Source: Mitsuaria sp. GD03876 (GTDB lineage: Bacteria > Pseudomonadota > Gammaproteobacteria > Burkholderiales > Burkholderiaceae_C). From it: DNA of 64,000 bases. The stretch lies in assembly GCF_029840635.1 (NCBI RefSeq), contig NZ_JAOCCU010000002.1, forward strand, positions 62,001-126,000, written 5' to 3'. Position 1 is the first letter of the stretch, and each line of letters begins with the position of its first letter. The position numbers and the translations under genes were made by a program. Under the pieces are notes generated by a model. It saw only the letters and a program-made list of their open reading frames with translations, had not been told where the DNA came from and did not search any database. Positions 1-9,743 of this stretch are shown in pieces.

Positions 1-2
1 TC

Positions 3-740
3 ACCCAGGTGCTGGGCGCGCCGGGCCGCAAGCACCACAGCGTGGCGCGCTCCAGCTTCGAGGCCTGGACCAAGTACTACCGCCAGGACGAGAACACGCC
101 CAACGCCGTCGTCAGCTACTACGCCAAGGGCGCGATGGTGGCGCTGGCGCTGGACCTGTCGCTGCGCGGCGCGGAGAAGGGCGACCGGGCGGCCTCGCTC
201 GACGACCTGATGCGCGGCCTGTGGAAGGACACCGGCGGCGGTCCGGTCAGCGAGGCCCGCATCCTGGCCAAGCTCGCCGACCTCGGCGGCGAAGCCGTCG
301 CGCAGTTGCTGTCGGGCTGGGTGCACGGCACCGACGACCTGCCGCTGCCGCAACTGCTGGAGAAGCTCGGCGTGCGCTGGGCCCATGACAAGCCGACGCT
401 GGCGCAGCGGCTGGGACTGCGCGTGACGGAAACCGACGGCGTGGTCACCATCAAGAACGTGCTGCTGGAAGGCGCCGGCCTGGCGGCCGGGCTGAGCGCG
501 GGCGACGAGCTGGTCGCCTGCAACGGCTGGCGCGTGCGCCGGCTCGAGGACCTGCCGCTGACGCTCAACCACGTCGATCCGCAACGGCTGGAGCTGCTGG
601 TGGCGCGCGACCAGCGGATGCTGAGCCTGGCGCTGGTGCTGCCGACGCAGGACAGCGCCGCGCGGCCGGTCTGCCTGGGCCTGCTGGACAAGGCGCCGGC
701 GCGCGCGCAGAGCCTGCGTCGCGCATGGCTGGGCGGCTGA
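3..740 (+). CDS. M61-family metallopeptidase, C-terminal part (5' truncated by window)
   Basis: The reading frame is open from the window edge, so the N-terminal catalytic part with the expected HExxH zinc motif lies outside. What remains resembles the C-terminal region of M61 (glycyl aminopeptidase-like) peptidases: a helical segment with the SYYAKGAMVALALDL signature near residues 40-55, then a PDZ domain at about residues 135-205 (VVTIKNVLLEGAG...GDELVACNGWRV). M61 enzymes are zinc aminopeptidases, often periplasmic. The 3' end overlaps the next gene by 16 nt, so the two are probably co-transcribed. Assignment rests on the peptidase-plus-PDZ arrangement; the catalytic residues are not visible. 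Confidence 0.8.
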   Translation, partial: TQVLGAPGRKHHSVARSSFEAWTKYYRQDENTPNAVVSYYAKGAMVALALDLSLRGAEKGDRAASLDDLMRGLWKDTGGGPVSEARILAKLADLGGEAVAQLLSGWVHGTDDLPLPQLLEKLGVRWAHDKPTLAQRLGLRVTETDGVVTIKNVLLEGAGLAAGLSAGDELVACNGWRVRRLEDLPLTLNHVDPQRLELLVARDQRMLSLALVLPTQDSAARPVCLGLLDKAPARAQSLRRAWLGG

Positions 741-1891
741 ACGCCGGCCGCGGCGAGGCGGGCAGCGCCCGCCGCCGCGGCGCCTTCGCGCTGGCCGGGC
801 TGACGGCCGCGGTGCTGGTCGTTCACCTGTGGCTGATCAGCGGCGCGCGCGACCTGCATGAACGCTGGATGCCGCAGACGCCGGAGCCGGACCGGCTGCA
901 GGCCGCGTTCATCCGCGAACTGAAACCGGCCGCGCCGCCGCCGCCCTCGACCTCCGCCGAGCGGAACGGACCGCCCGGCACGCCCCGGCACGTGGTCCCG
1001 TCGCTGCCCGCCGCCGGCGCCGGCCCCGCGCCGCTGCCGCGCGACCCCGCCGCCAGTGAGCCGCCGCCCGAGGCGCAGGCGCTCGCGATGCCGCCGGCGC
1101 TGGCGATCTCCGACGCGGTCGGCGAATGGATGCCGGGCATCGAATGGCCGCTGTCCACCGAGCTCGACTACAAGCTCACCGGCGACTACCGCGGCCCCGT
1201 CTACGGCGATGCCCGCGTGCAGTGGCTGCGCGACGGGTCGCACTACCAGGTCCACCTGGAAGCCTGGATCGGACCGAAGCTGGCGCCGCTGATGTCGCGC
1301 CGCCTCAGCAGCGACGGCGAGATCACGCCGGCCGGCCTGGTGCCGCGGCGCTTCGACGAGGTGACCGGCGGCCTGGCCGGCGGCAACCGGCATGCGACGC
1401 TGATGTTCGACGTGGGCGGCGTGCGCCTGGCCAACGGCCGGCGCGAGCCGGTGCCCGACGGCACGCAGGACGCGGCCAGCCAGTTCGTGCAGATGACCTG
1501 GCTGTTCCTCACCGGGCGGCAGCCGGCCCAGGACGACCTGCTGATCCAGCAGACGCTGGCGCTGCCGCGCAACGTGCACCTGTGGCGCTACAAGGTGCGC
1601 ACGCTCGAGGACGTCGCCACGCCGCTCGGGCCGATCCCGGCCTGGCACGTGGACTCCGACATGACCGACACCCGCGGCGACATGCAGGCGGAGTTCTGGC
1701 TGGCGCCGTCGCTGCAGTTCCTGCCGGTGCGGGTGCGGATCTGGCAGAACCGGCCGCAGGACCCGCGGACCCACATCGACCTGGTGCTCAAGGCGGCGCC
1801 GAAGCAGGCGATGGCACCGGCGCCGCCGGCGGCGATGGCCTCAGGGGCTTCCCCCGCGCCGTCATCGGCGCCCGCGTCCGCCCCCCTATAG
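725..1891 (+). CDS. DUF3108 domain-containing protein
   Basis: A 388-residue protein. Residues about 20-42 form one hydrophobic N-terminal segment, probably a membrane anchor or signal. A Pro/Ala-rich linker (about 70-130) follows, and then a DUF3108-type beta-rich domain from about 140 (WPLSTELDYKLTGDYRG...) to 360. The C-terminal tail is Ala/Pro-rich. DUF3108 proteins are envelope proteins of unknown function, common in Betaproteobacteria. The ATG lies inside the preceding peptidase gene, which implies translational coupling. The domain call is from remembered family sequences; a biochemical role cannot be given. Confidence 0.75.
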   Translation: MAGRLNAGRGEAGSARRRGAFALAGLTAAVLVVHLWLISGARDLHERWMPQTPEPDRLQAAFIRELKPAAPPPPSTSAERNGPPGTPRHVVPSLPAAGAGPAPLPRDPAASEPPPEAQALAMPPALAISDAVGEWMPGIEWPLSTELDYKLTGDYRGPVYGDARVQWLRDGSHYQVHLEAWIGPKLAPLMSRRLSSDGEITPAGLVPRRFDEVTGGLAGGNRHATLMFDVGGVRLANGRREPVPDGTQDAASQFVQMTWLFLTGRQPAQDDLLIQQTLALPRNVHLWRYKVRTLEDVATPLGPIPAWHVDSDMTDTRGDMQAEFWLAPSLQFLPVRVRIWQNRPQDPRTHIDLVLKAAPKQAMAPAPPAAMASGASPAPSSAPASAPL

Positions 1892-1978
1892 TTGCCGCCA
1901 TTCCGGGGTCCGGGATCCCGCCGTCGCGGATCCGGATCCCGGCGATGCCAAGAATCCAGACCCTTGAAGGAGACCCCC

Positions 1979-2788
1979 ATGATCCAGGCCCTGAACGGCG
2001 TGAGCTTCGAGAACATCCTGGTCGAGGTCGCCGGCACCGGCGACCGCAAGACCGGCGTGATCCGGCTGAACCGGCCCAAGCAGCTCAATGCGCTGAGCGA
2101 TCCGCTGATGGACGAACTGGGCCGCGCGCTGCTGGCCTTCGACGCGGACGACGGCATCGGCTGCATCGTGCTGACCGGCAGCGAACGCGCCTTCGCCGCC
2201 GGCGCGGACATCCCGACGATGGCGCCGCACACCTTCATGTCGGCCTTCAAGAGCGGGCTGATCTCCAAGAACTGGGAAACCATCCTGCAGGTGCGCAAGC
2301 CGGTGATCGGCGCGGTGGCCGGCTTCGCGCTGGGCGGCGGCTGCGAGCTGGCGATGATGTGCGACTTCATCATCGCGGCCGAGACGGCCCGCTTCGGCCA
2401 GCCGGAGATCAAGCTGGGCATCATCCCCGGCGCCGGCGGCACGCAGCGCCTGCCGCGCGCGGTGAGCAAGAGCAAGGCGATGGACATGCTGCTGACCGCC
2501 CGGATGATGGACGCGGCCGAGGCCGAACGCGCCGGGCTGGTGTCGCGGGTCGTGCCTGCGGAACAGCTGATGGCCGAGGCGCTGACGGCGGCGGAGACGA
2601 TCAACGGCTTCAGCGGCCCGTCGACGATGCTGATCAAGGAGCTGGTGAACCTGGCCTTCCAGGGGCCGCTGACCGACGGCGTCGCGATCGAGCGGCGCTA
2701 CTTCCATGCGCTGTTCGGCTCCGACGACCAGCGCGAGGGCATGGATGCCTTCCTGGCCAAGCGCGCGCCGGCGTTCAAGCACCAGTGA
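1979..2788 (+). CDS. enoyl-CoA hydratase/isomerase family protein
   Basis: A 269-residue crotonase-fold enzyme. The chosen ATG is preceded by a strong ribosome binding site, GAAGGAGA at 1966-1973, five bases upstream; the 29 codons before it are rejected because they are GC-rich leader. Oxyanion-hole segments are visible (AFAAGADI, then GFALGGGCELAMMCDFIIA), followed by the conserved GQPEIKLGIIPGAGGTQRL stretch with a Gly-Gly-Thr-Gln-Arg-Leu end. This pattern is typical of beta-oxidation enoyl-CoA hydratases that hydrate trans-2-enoyl-CoA (EchA/PaaF-like). It appears monocistronic; substrate chain length cannot be read from the sequence. Confidence 0.92.
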   Translation: MIQALNGVSFENILVEVAGTGDRKTGVIRLNRPKQLNALSDPLMDELGRALLAFDADDGIGCIVLTGSERAFAAGADIPTMAPHTFMSAFKSGLISKNWETILQVRKPVIGAVAGFALGGGCELAMMCDFIIAAETARFGQPEIKLGIIPGAGGTQRLPRAVSKSKAMDMLLTARMMDAAEAERAGLVSRVVPAEQLMAEALTAAETINGFSGPSTMLIKELVNLAFQGPLTDGVAIERRYFHALFGSDDQREGMDAFLAKRAPAFKHQ

Positions 2789-2930
2789 CGGCACCCCGCC
2801 GGCGGCCTGTCCGTCGGCGGATCGTTGCCAAAGCGCGCGCCGGGGCAGTGGCGTTCGCTGCCTAGGCAGCGTCTTTTGAAACAATCCTTGACCCCGAGCG
2901 GTGTACGCTTGCTGTACGGCGCGGGGATTG

Positions 2931-2990
2931 TTGACGATCCGTGAACGGATCTTTCCAGATTACCTAGTGTTTCCCCTGGGGGGCGGCGCC
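2931..2990 (+). promoter_or_regulatory. probable promoter/operator region of the DUF4148 gene
   Basis: The gap 2789-3056 holds no convincing gene. It carries TTGACG at 2931-2936, overlapping a perfect inverted repeat GATCCG-TGAA-CGGATC (2936-2951), and then a CCTAG-containing stretch (ACCTAGTGTTTCCCCTGGGG, 2962-2981). No good -10 stands 17 bp from TTGACG, so promoter placement is tentative. The inverted repeat could be an operator. Confidence 0.35.
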
Positions 2991-3056
2991 TAGAGTTCAG
3001 CCCATGGACGACGCGGAGTGCGGAGTCCGGTGCAACGAACCGAGAGAGGAACCGCC

Positions 3057-3341
3057 ATGAACACCCTGATCAAGACCACCCTGATCGCCGCCTCCTTCCT
3101 GGCCGCCGGCGCCACCTTCGCCGCCGAGTCCACCGAAAAGACCCGCGCCGAAGTCATCGCCGAACTGCAAGCCGCCCGCGAATCCGGCGAGATCGCCTCG
3201 CTGAGCGCCGAGCAAGCCGGCGTCGGCGCCCTGAACAACGGCATCAACGCGCCGACCTCTGCCCAGATCGCCGCCAAGAAGGCCGCCCAGAAGACCGCCG
3301 CCAAGAAGGGCGCGTCGAACGAAGGCAACGCCGCCAAGTAA
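3057..3341 (+). CDS. small secreted DUF4148 protein
   Basis: A 94-residue protein with an N-terminal signal peptide (MNTLIKTTLIAASFLAAGATFA, likely cleaved after about residue 22). The mature part begins with the DUF4148-like KTRAEVIAELQAARESGE helix and ends in a Lys/Ala-rich tail. The start is chosen for the purine-rich GAGAGAGGA at 3042-3050; the upstream in-frame GTG lacks such a site. DUF4148 proteins are abundant, small, periplasmic and functionally uncharacterised in Burkholderiales. The gene is monocistronic and ends shortly before a strong terminator. Confidence 0.8.
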   Translation: MNTLIKTTLIAASFLAAGATFAAESTEKTRAEVIAELQAARESGEIASLSAEQAGVGALNNGINAPTSAQIAAKKAAQKTAAKKGASNEGNAAK

Positions 3342-3400
3342 GGCGCTCGCTTCCCCCTCGACACTGCCGGGGCACCGGCCGGCCAGGGGGAACGAAAAGA

Positions 3401-3428
3401 AAAGGGACACCTCGCGGTGTCCCTTTTT
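3401..3428. terminator. bidirectional rho-independent terminator
   Basis: AAAGGGACACC (3401-3411), loop TCGC, GGTGTCCCTTT (3416-3426) and a T-run form a perfect hairpin. A-rich sequence on the left gives a U-tract on the other strand as well. It sits between the convergent DUF4148 and lysS genes and can serve both. Confidence 0.9.
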
Positions 3429-3467
3429 GCATTCGTGAGGCCGGGTGGCGGGCCGGCCCGCCTGTCT

Positions 3468-5009
<1,542 letters not shown>

Positions 5010-5031
5010 CGTGGGCTGCAAAAAAGGCAGG

Positions 5032-5059
5032 GCGCGATTTTAGGCTTTTAAAATCGCGC
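5032..5059. promoter_or_regulatory. palindrome carrying two divergent -10 elements (lysS / wbpB)
   Basis: The perfect 11-bp inverted repeat GCGCGATTTTA (5032-5042) / TAAAATCGCGC (5049-5059) has a 6-nt spacer. Each arm contains TAAAAT, a good sigma-70 -10: plus-strand at 5049-5054, minus-strand at 5042-5037. The plus-strand hexamer ends only 8 nt before the wbpB ATG, so the wbpB message may be leaderless. The -35 matches are poor. Confidence 0.55.
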
Positions 5060-5062
5060 GCC

Positions 5063-6127
5063 ATGTCTCAGTTCCCCATCCTGGACCGCCCGGTCCGCGT
5101 CGCCCTGGTCGGTTGCGGCCGCATTTCCAAGAACCACGTCGACGCGCTGACCCGCCACCAGGGCCGCGCGGAACTGGTCGCCGTCTGCGACACCCGGCCC
5201 GAGGCCGTCCAGGCCGCGCTCGCCCAGACCGGCCTGCCGCCAGAACGCGGCTTCGCCTCGCTGGACGCGCTGCTGGCGGGCTCCGACGCCGACCTCGTCG
5301 TGCTCGCCACGCCCAGCGGGCTGCACGCGCAGCAGGCCATCGCCTGCGCCCGCGCCGGCCGCCACGTGCTCAGCGAGAAGCCGATGGCGACCAAGTTCGA
5401 GGAAGGCCAGGCCATGGTCCGCGCCTGCCGCGACGCCGGCGTGAAGCTGTTCGTCGTCAAGCAGAACCGGCTGAACGCCACCGTGCAGCTGGTGAAGAAG
5501 GCGCTGGAGCAGGGCCGCTTCGGCCGCGTCTTCATGAGCACGGTCAACGTGTTCTGGACCCGCCCGCAGAGCTACTACGACGCCGCCCGCTGGCGCGGCC
5601 GCTGGGACATGGACGGCGGCGCCTTCATGAACCAGGCCAGCCATTACGTCGACCTGCTGGACTGGCTGGTGGGGCCGGTGGACAACGTCCACGCCTACAC
5701 CGCCACGCTGGCCCGCGACATCGAGGCCGAGGACACCGGCGTGCTGGCCCTGCGCCTGCGCCACGGCGGCCTGGCCAGCATCAACGTGACGATGCTGACC
5801 TACCCGCAGAACCTCGAGGGCTCGATCACCATCCTGGGCGAGAAGGGCACGGTCAAGATCGGCGGCACCGCGGTCAACAAGATCGAGCACTGGGCCTTCG
5901 ACACGCCGCACCCCGACGACGAGCTGGTGAAGAACGCCAGCTACGAGACCACCAGCGTCTACGGCTTCGGCCACGCGGCCTACTACGACAACGTCATCCA
6001 GACGCTGCGCGGCGAGGCCCAGGCCCAGGTCGACGGCTACGAGGGCCTGCGCTCGCTGGAGCTGCTGATCGCCGCCTACCGCAGCGCGCGCGACGGCCAG
6101 CGCGTCGGCCTGCCGCTGGTGTTCTGA
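5063..6127 (+). CDS. wbpB: UDP-N-acetylglucosaminuronate C3-dehydrogenase (WbpB/WlbA-type, Gfo/Idh/MocA family)
   Basis: A 354-residue oxidoreductase. The Rossmann motif GCGRIS is at residues 17-22, the EKP motif of the Gfo/Idh/MocA family at 105-107, and the substrate domain has [13 protein letters not shown]. The WbpB/WlbA family oxidises C3 of UDP-GlcNAcA with NAD, the first of three steps to UDP-2,3-diacetamido-2,3-dideoxyglucuronate. The order dehydrogenase-acetyltransferase-aminotransferase matches the Bordetella wlbABC arrangement, which supports the assignment over a generic sugar dehydrogenase. It is the first gene of the plus-strand glycan block, with a 1-nt gap before the next gene. 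Confidence 0.88.
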   Translation: MSQFPILDRPVRVALVGCGRISKNHVDALTRHQGRAELVAVCDTRPEAVQAALAQTGLPPERGFASLDALLAGSDADLVVLATPSGLHAQQAIACARAGRHVLSEKPMATKFEEGQAMVRACRDAGVKLFVVKQNRLNATVQLVKKALEQGRFGRVFMSTVNVFWTRPQSYYDAARWRGRWDMDGGAFMNQASHYVDLLDWLVGPVDNVHAYTATLARDIEAEDTGVLALRLRHGGLASINVTMLTYPQNLEGSITILGEKGTVKIGGTAVNKIEHWAFDTPHPDDELVKNASYETTSVYGFGHAAYYDNVIQTLRGEAQAQVDGYEGLRSLELLIAAYRSARDGQRVGLPLVF

Positions 6128-6128
6128 C

Positions 6129-6746
6129 ATGGGGTTCTGGCAACACGCCTCGGCCGTCGTCGACGACGGCGCCCAGCTCGGCGACGGGACCAAGGTCTGG
6201 CACTTCAGCCACGTGTGCGCCGGCGCGCGCATCGGGGCGGGCTGCTCGCTGGGGCAGGGCGTGTACGTCGGCAACGACGTGACGATCGGCGCCAACGTGA
6301 AGATCCAGAACAACGTGTCGGTCTACGACGCTGTGACGCTGGAGGACGACGTGTTCTGCGGCCCGTCCATGGTCTTCACCAACGTCTACAACCCGCGCTC
6401 GGCGGTGCCGCGCAAGAACGAGTACCGCCGCACGCTGGTCAAGCGCGGCGCGACGCTCGGCGCGAACTGCACCATCGTCTGCGGCGCGACGATCGGCGAA
6501 TACGCCTTCGTCGGCGCCGGTGCCGTCGTCAAAGGCGACGTCCTGCCCCACGCGCTGATGGTGGGCGTGCCGGCCCGCCAGATCGGCTGGATGAGCCGGC
6601 ACGGCGAGAAGCTCGACCTGCCCCTCCACGGCCACGGGCGCGCGACCTGCCCGGCCAGTGGCGACCGTTATGAACTCGACGACCGGACGCTGGTCCTGGT
6701 CGACGCGCTTGCGTCCCCCGCGACGACCCAGGAGCCCCGGGCATGA
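6129..6746 (+). CDS. wbpD: UDP-3-amino-sugar N-acetyltransferase (WbpD/WlbB-type)
   Basis: A 205-residue left-handed beta-helix protein with repeated hexapeptides ([19 protein letters not shown]...) over about residues 15-150, the [18 protein letters not shown] loop typical of WbpD, and a C-terminal extension. WbpD proteins acetylate the 3-amino group of UDP-GlcNAc3NA using acetyl-CoA. It starts one base after wbpB and overlaps wbpE by 4 nt, so all three genes are one translationally linked unit. A role in another amino-sugar pathway is possible but less likely given the neighbours. Confidence 0.88.
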   Translation: MGFWQHASAVVDDGAQLGDGTKVWHFSHVCAGARIGAGCSLGQGVYVGNDVTIGANVKIQNNVSVYDAVTLEDDVFCGPSMVFTNVYNPRSAVPRKNEYRRTLVKRGATLGANCTIVCGATIGEYAFVGAGAVVKGDVLPHALMVGVPARQIGWMSRHGEKLDLPLHGHGRATCPASGDRYELDDRTLVLVDALASPATTQEPRA

Positions 6747-7918
6747 GCCTCCCCTTCATCGACCTGCAGGCCCAGTACGCGGCGCTGAAGACGACCATCG
6801 ACGCCCGCATCCAGCGCGTGCTCGACCACGGCCAATACATCATGGGCCCCGAGGTCAAGGAGCTGGAGACGGCCCTGGCCGCCTACGCCGGCGTGCGGCA
6901 CTGCATCACCGTGGCCAGCGGCACCGAGGCGCTGCTGATCGCGCTGATGGCGATGGACCTGCAGCCCGGCGACGAGGTGATCACCACGCCGTTCACCTTC
7001 GCCGCGACGGCCGAGATGATCGTGCTGGCCGGCGGCGTGCCGGTGTTCGTCGACATCGAGCCCGACGGCTGCAACCTCGACGCGACGCGGGTCGAGGCGG
7101 CCATCACGCCGCGCACGAAGGCCATCATGCCGGTCAGCCTGTACGGCCAGGTGTGCGACATGGACGCGATCAACGCGGTCGCGGCCAGACACGGCGGCAT
7201 CCCGGTCATCGAGGACGCGGCGCAGTCCTTCGGCGCCTCGTACAAGGGCCGCAAGTCCTGCGGACTGTCGACCTGGGGCGCGACCAGCTTCTTCCCGAGC
7301 AAGCCGCTGGGCTGCTACGGCGACGGCGGCGCGCTGTTCACCGACGACGACGCGCTGGCCCAGGCCGCGCGCGAGATCCGCGTGCACGGCCAGAGCCAGC
7401 GCTACACCCACACCCGGGTGGGCGTCGGCGGCCGCATGGACACGCTGCAATGCGCGGTCGTGCTGGGCAAGCTGGAACGCTTCGACTGGGAGATCGAACG
7501 CCGCCTGGCGATCGGCGCGCGCTACCAGCGCCTGCTGGCCGAGCTGCCGCTGCGGCGCCTGGCGGTGCGCGAGGACCGCGACTGCGTCTGGGCGCAGTTC
7601 ACCGTGCAGGTCGAGGGCCGCGAGGCCGTCGTCGACGCGCTCAAGCAGGCCGGCATCCCGACCGCGATCCATTACCCCCGGCCGCTGCACCGCCAGCCGG
7701 CCTACGAGCAGCGCTGCCGCGTCGCGACGCCGCTGCCCCACGCCGAGGCCGCGGCCCAGCGCGTGATGAGCCTGCCGATGAGCGCCGACCTGAGCGAGGC
7801 GCAGCAGGACCAGGTCGTGGCCGCGCTGCGCGCCGCGCTCTCCCGCCCGGACGGCTCCCTCTCCCGCACTGCGGGAGAGGGCAGGGGTGAGGGTCGTCAT
7901 CCCGCTCGGTCGACCTGA
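6743..7918 (+). CDS. wbpE: UDP-3-keto-sugar aminotransferase (WbpE/WlbC-type, DegT/DnrJ/EryC1)
   Basis: A 391-residue PLP aminotransferase. The PLP-phosphate segment [11 protein letters not shown] is at about 58-68, IEDAAQSFG at 156-164, and the PLP lysine is K187 in SFFPSKPLG. It transfers an amino group to the C3-keto uronic acid made by WbpB. The ATG overlaps the wbpD stop. Oddity: from about residue 371 the C-terminus is encoded by an intergenic-type repeat (7857-7893) and the sequence after it, so the last ~20 residues (starting [12 protein letters not shown]) are probably an acquired tail. Confidence 0.9.
   Translation: MSLPFIDLQAQYAALKTTIDARIQRVLDHGQYIMGPEVKELETALAAYAGVRHCITVASGTEALLIALMAMDLQPGDEVITTPFTFAATAEMIVLAGGVPVFVDIEPDGCNLDATRVEAAITPRTKAIMPVSLYGQVCDMDAINAVAARHGGIPVIEDAAQSFGASYKGRKSCGLSTWGATSFFPSKPLGCYGDGGALFTDDDALAQAAREIRVHGQSQRYTHTRVGVGGRMDTLQCAVVLGKLERFDWEIERRLAIGARYQRLLAELPLRRLAVREDRDCVWAQFTVQVEGREAVVDALKQAGIPTAIHYPRPLHRQPAYEQRCRVATPLPHAEAAAQRVMSLPMSADLSEAQQDQVVAALRAALSRPDGSLSRTAGEGRGEGRHPARST
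7857..7893 (+). repeat. REP-like palindromic repeat inside the 3' end of wbpE
   Basis: CCCTCTCCCGC (7857-7867), ACT, GCGGGAGAGGG (7871-7881) form a perfect 11-bp inverted repeat, followed by CAGGGGTGAGGG. This CCCTCTCCC/GGGAGAGGG plus GGGGTGAGGG form resembles dispersed intergenic repeats seen in many proteobacterial genomes. Here it is read through as codons and the wbpE stop lies beyond it. Confidence 0.75.
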
Positions 7919-7932
7919 AGAAAGCTTCCCCG

Positions 7933-8493
7933 ATGCTGATCGGCTACACGCTGGACGCGGTGCGCGCCCGGATCCGCGCGCGGATCGCGGCGTGGCTGGG
8001 CCTGCGCGTCGGGGTCCGGGCGCAGATCCACCCCGGCGCGCGCGTGCGCTCGGGCTCCGGCAGCGCGCTGGGCGACGGCTCGATCCTGTACCGCGACGTC
8101 CAGGTGCTGGCCACCGGCGACGGCCGTTTCACCATCGGCGCGCGCAGCCACGTCGCCCCCGGCGGCTACCTGCTGGTCGGCGGCCAGCGCCTGGCCATCG
8201 GTGACGACGTCGCCATCGGCCCCGGCCTGATGCTGTTCTGCGAGTCCAACGCGGTGACGGCGCACGGCCTGTTCCGCGACCACTACCGGCGCGCCGACAT
8301 CCGCATCGGCTCCAACGTGTTCCTCGGCGCCCGCGTGACGGTGTTGCCGGGCAGCGTCATCGACGACCACGTCGTCGTGGCGGCGCACGCGGTCGTGCGC
8401 GGGCACCTCGCGAGCGGCTGGGTCTACGGCGGCGTCCCCGCGGCGCCGCTGCACCGGATCGACGGCGCCCGGGCGCCGTCGGCCGCGTCGTGA
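7933..8493 (+). CDS. hexapeptide-repeat acyltransferase (probable O-acetyltransferase)
   Basis: A 186-residue left-handed beta-helix protein with imperfect hexapeptides from about residue 30 (VRAQIHPGARVRSG...) to 170 (VVAAHAVVRGHLASGWVYGGVPA). The closing GGVPA turn is typical of NodL/LacA/CysE-type sugar O-acetyltransferases, and a His in the H-G-L-F-R-D loop near 112 could be catalytic. It lacks the N-terminal Rossmann-like domain of PglD-type amino-sugar acetyltransferases. It lies 14 nt after wbpE and overlaps the next gene at GTGA. The acceptor is unknown; O-acetylation of the repeat unit or its precursor is inferred from context. Confidence 0.72.
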   Translation: MLIGYTLDAVRARIRARIAAWLGLRVGVRAQIHPGARVRSGSGSALGDGSILYRDVQVLATGDGRFTIGARSHVAPGGYLLVGGQRLAIGDDVAIGPGLMLFCESNAVTAHGLFRDHYRRADIRIGSNVFLGARVTVLPGSVIDDHVVVAAHAVVRGHLASGWVYGGVPAAPLHRIDGARAPSAAS

Positions 8494-9743
8494 AGGGTCA
8501 CGTCGCCGGCGCGCTGCGCTGGCGCGACCTCCCCGCCGCGCTGCTGCACTGGCTGCGGCGCGGCGACGCCAGCGCCGAGGATTTCCGCGCCGCGTTCGCC
8601 GCCAGCCTGCGCCTGGACCCGGCGACGGCCGGTGAGGTGCGGCTCTTCGGCACCGGCCGCGCGGCGCTGCACGCCTTCGTCGCGGCGCTGGACCTGCCGC
8701 CCGGCTCCGAGGTGCTGCTGCCCGGCTACACCTGCGTCGTCGTGCCCAACGTGTTCATGCACCTCGGGCTGGCGGTGCGCTACGTCGACATCGCGCGCGA
8801 CGACTTCAACCCGTCGCCCGCCGCGATCTCCGACGCCATCGCGTCGGCGACGCGGCTGGTGGTCGTGCCGCACAACTTCGGCCTGGTCACCGAGGGCCTG
8901 GACGTGCTGCGGGTGAAGCATCCCGACGTCGTCTTCGTCGAGGACGCCGCCCATGCCTGGGGCAGCACCGACGCGATCGGCCGCACGGTGGGCACGCTGG
9001 GCCAGGCGGCCTTCTTCAGCTTCGAGTACTCGAAGCCGCTGACCACCGGCATCGGCGGCGCGCTGGTGATCCACGACCCGGCGCTGCGGGCGCGTTTCGC
9101 CGCGCGCATGCCGGCGCTGCGGCCGCCGTCCTCCGCCACGGTGGCCAAGCAGCTGCTGACGCTGGGCTGGCACCGGCTGACGATGAACCTGCCGCGGCCG
9201 GCGCTGACCGCGCTGACCGCGCTGCTGCGCGCGCCGTCGCGGATGCTGGGCGTCGTGGCGAAGACGCCGGACAGCGAGGTCGCGGGCGACACGCAGCCCG
9301 ACTACCGCGCCGGCCTGCATCCGCTGAGCGCGGCGATCGGCCTGACGCAGGCGCGCCGCCATGAGGAGATCCACGCGCAGCGCCGCGCGCAGGCGCAGGA
9401 CTACGACGCGCTGCTGACCCGCCTGCCGGGCTGGGAGTCGCCGGTGCGGGCGCCGGGCGCGGTGCTGCTGCGGTATCCGCTGCTGCTGTCCGACACGGCG
9501 ACGCGCGACGCGGCCGTCGCGGCGCTCGAGGCCGCGGGCATCGTCGGCGGCACCTGGTTCGACGACGTCGTGCATCCGCGCGGCAGCCGGCGCTTCGGCT
9601 ACGCCGAGGGCGACTGCCCGAACGGCGAGCGCGCCGCGCGCACCGTGCTGAACCTGCCGCTGGGCCGCCACGCGCGCCTGGGCCCGTCGCAGCGCGCCGC
9701 GGTGCGCGCGATCGCCGAACGCCATGGCGGGCTCGTCCGATGA
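8490..9743 (+). CDS. DegT/DnrJ/EryC1-family PLP protein
   Basis: A 417-residue aspartate-aminotransferase-fold protein starting at GTG within the preceding stop (GTGA). Visible are the GTGRAALHAF phosphate-binding turn (54-63), VEDAAHAWGS (150-159) and the PLP lysine K182 in SFEYSKPLTTG. About 50 extra N-terminal residues precede the usual DegT start, and sequence identity to the other DegT genes here looks low. It probably aminates a keto sugar for the glycan, but no specific substrate can be proposed. It overlaps the flippase gene at ATGA. Confidence 0.75.
   Translation: MKGHVAGALRWRDLPAALLHWLRRGDASAEDFRAAFAASLRLDPATAGEVRLFGTGRAALHAFVAALDLPPGSEVLLPGYTCVVVPNVFMHLGLAVRYVDIARDDFNPSPAAISDAIASATRLVVVPHNFGLVTEGLDVLRVKHPDVVFVEDAAHAWGSTDAIGRTVGTLGQAAFFSFEYSKPLTTGIGGALVIHDPALRARFAARMPALRPPSSATVAKQLLTLGWHRLTMNLPRPALTALTALLRAPSRMLGVVAKTPDSEVAGDTQPDYRAGLHPLSAAIGLTQARRHEEIHAQRRAQAQDYDALLTRLPGWESPVRAPGAVLLRYPLLLSDTATRDAAVAALEAAGIVGGTWFDDVVHPRGSRRFGYAEGDCPNGERAARTVLNLPLGRHARLGPSQRAAVRAIAERHGGLVR

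Noticed and set aside
119-1774. Minus-strand open frame of 551 codons at the window start
   Set aside because: Opposite the M61 and DUF3108 genes; Arg/His-rich with no motif.
1901-1945. GGATCC-rich imperfect inverted repeat between the DUF3108 and enoyl-CoA hydratase genes as a terminator
   Set aside because: No T-run and the pairing is interrupted; not strong enough to list as a terminator.
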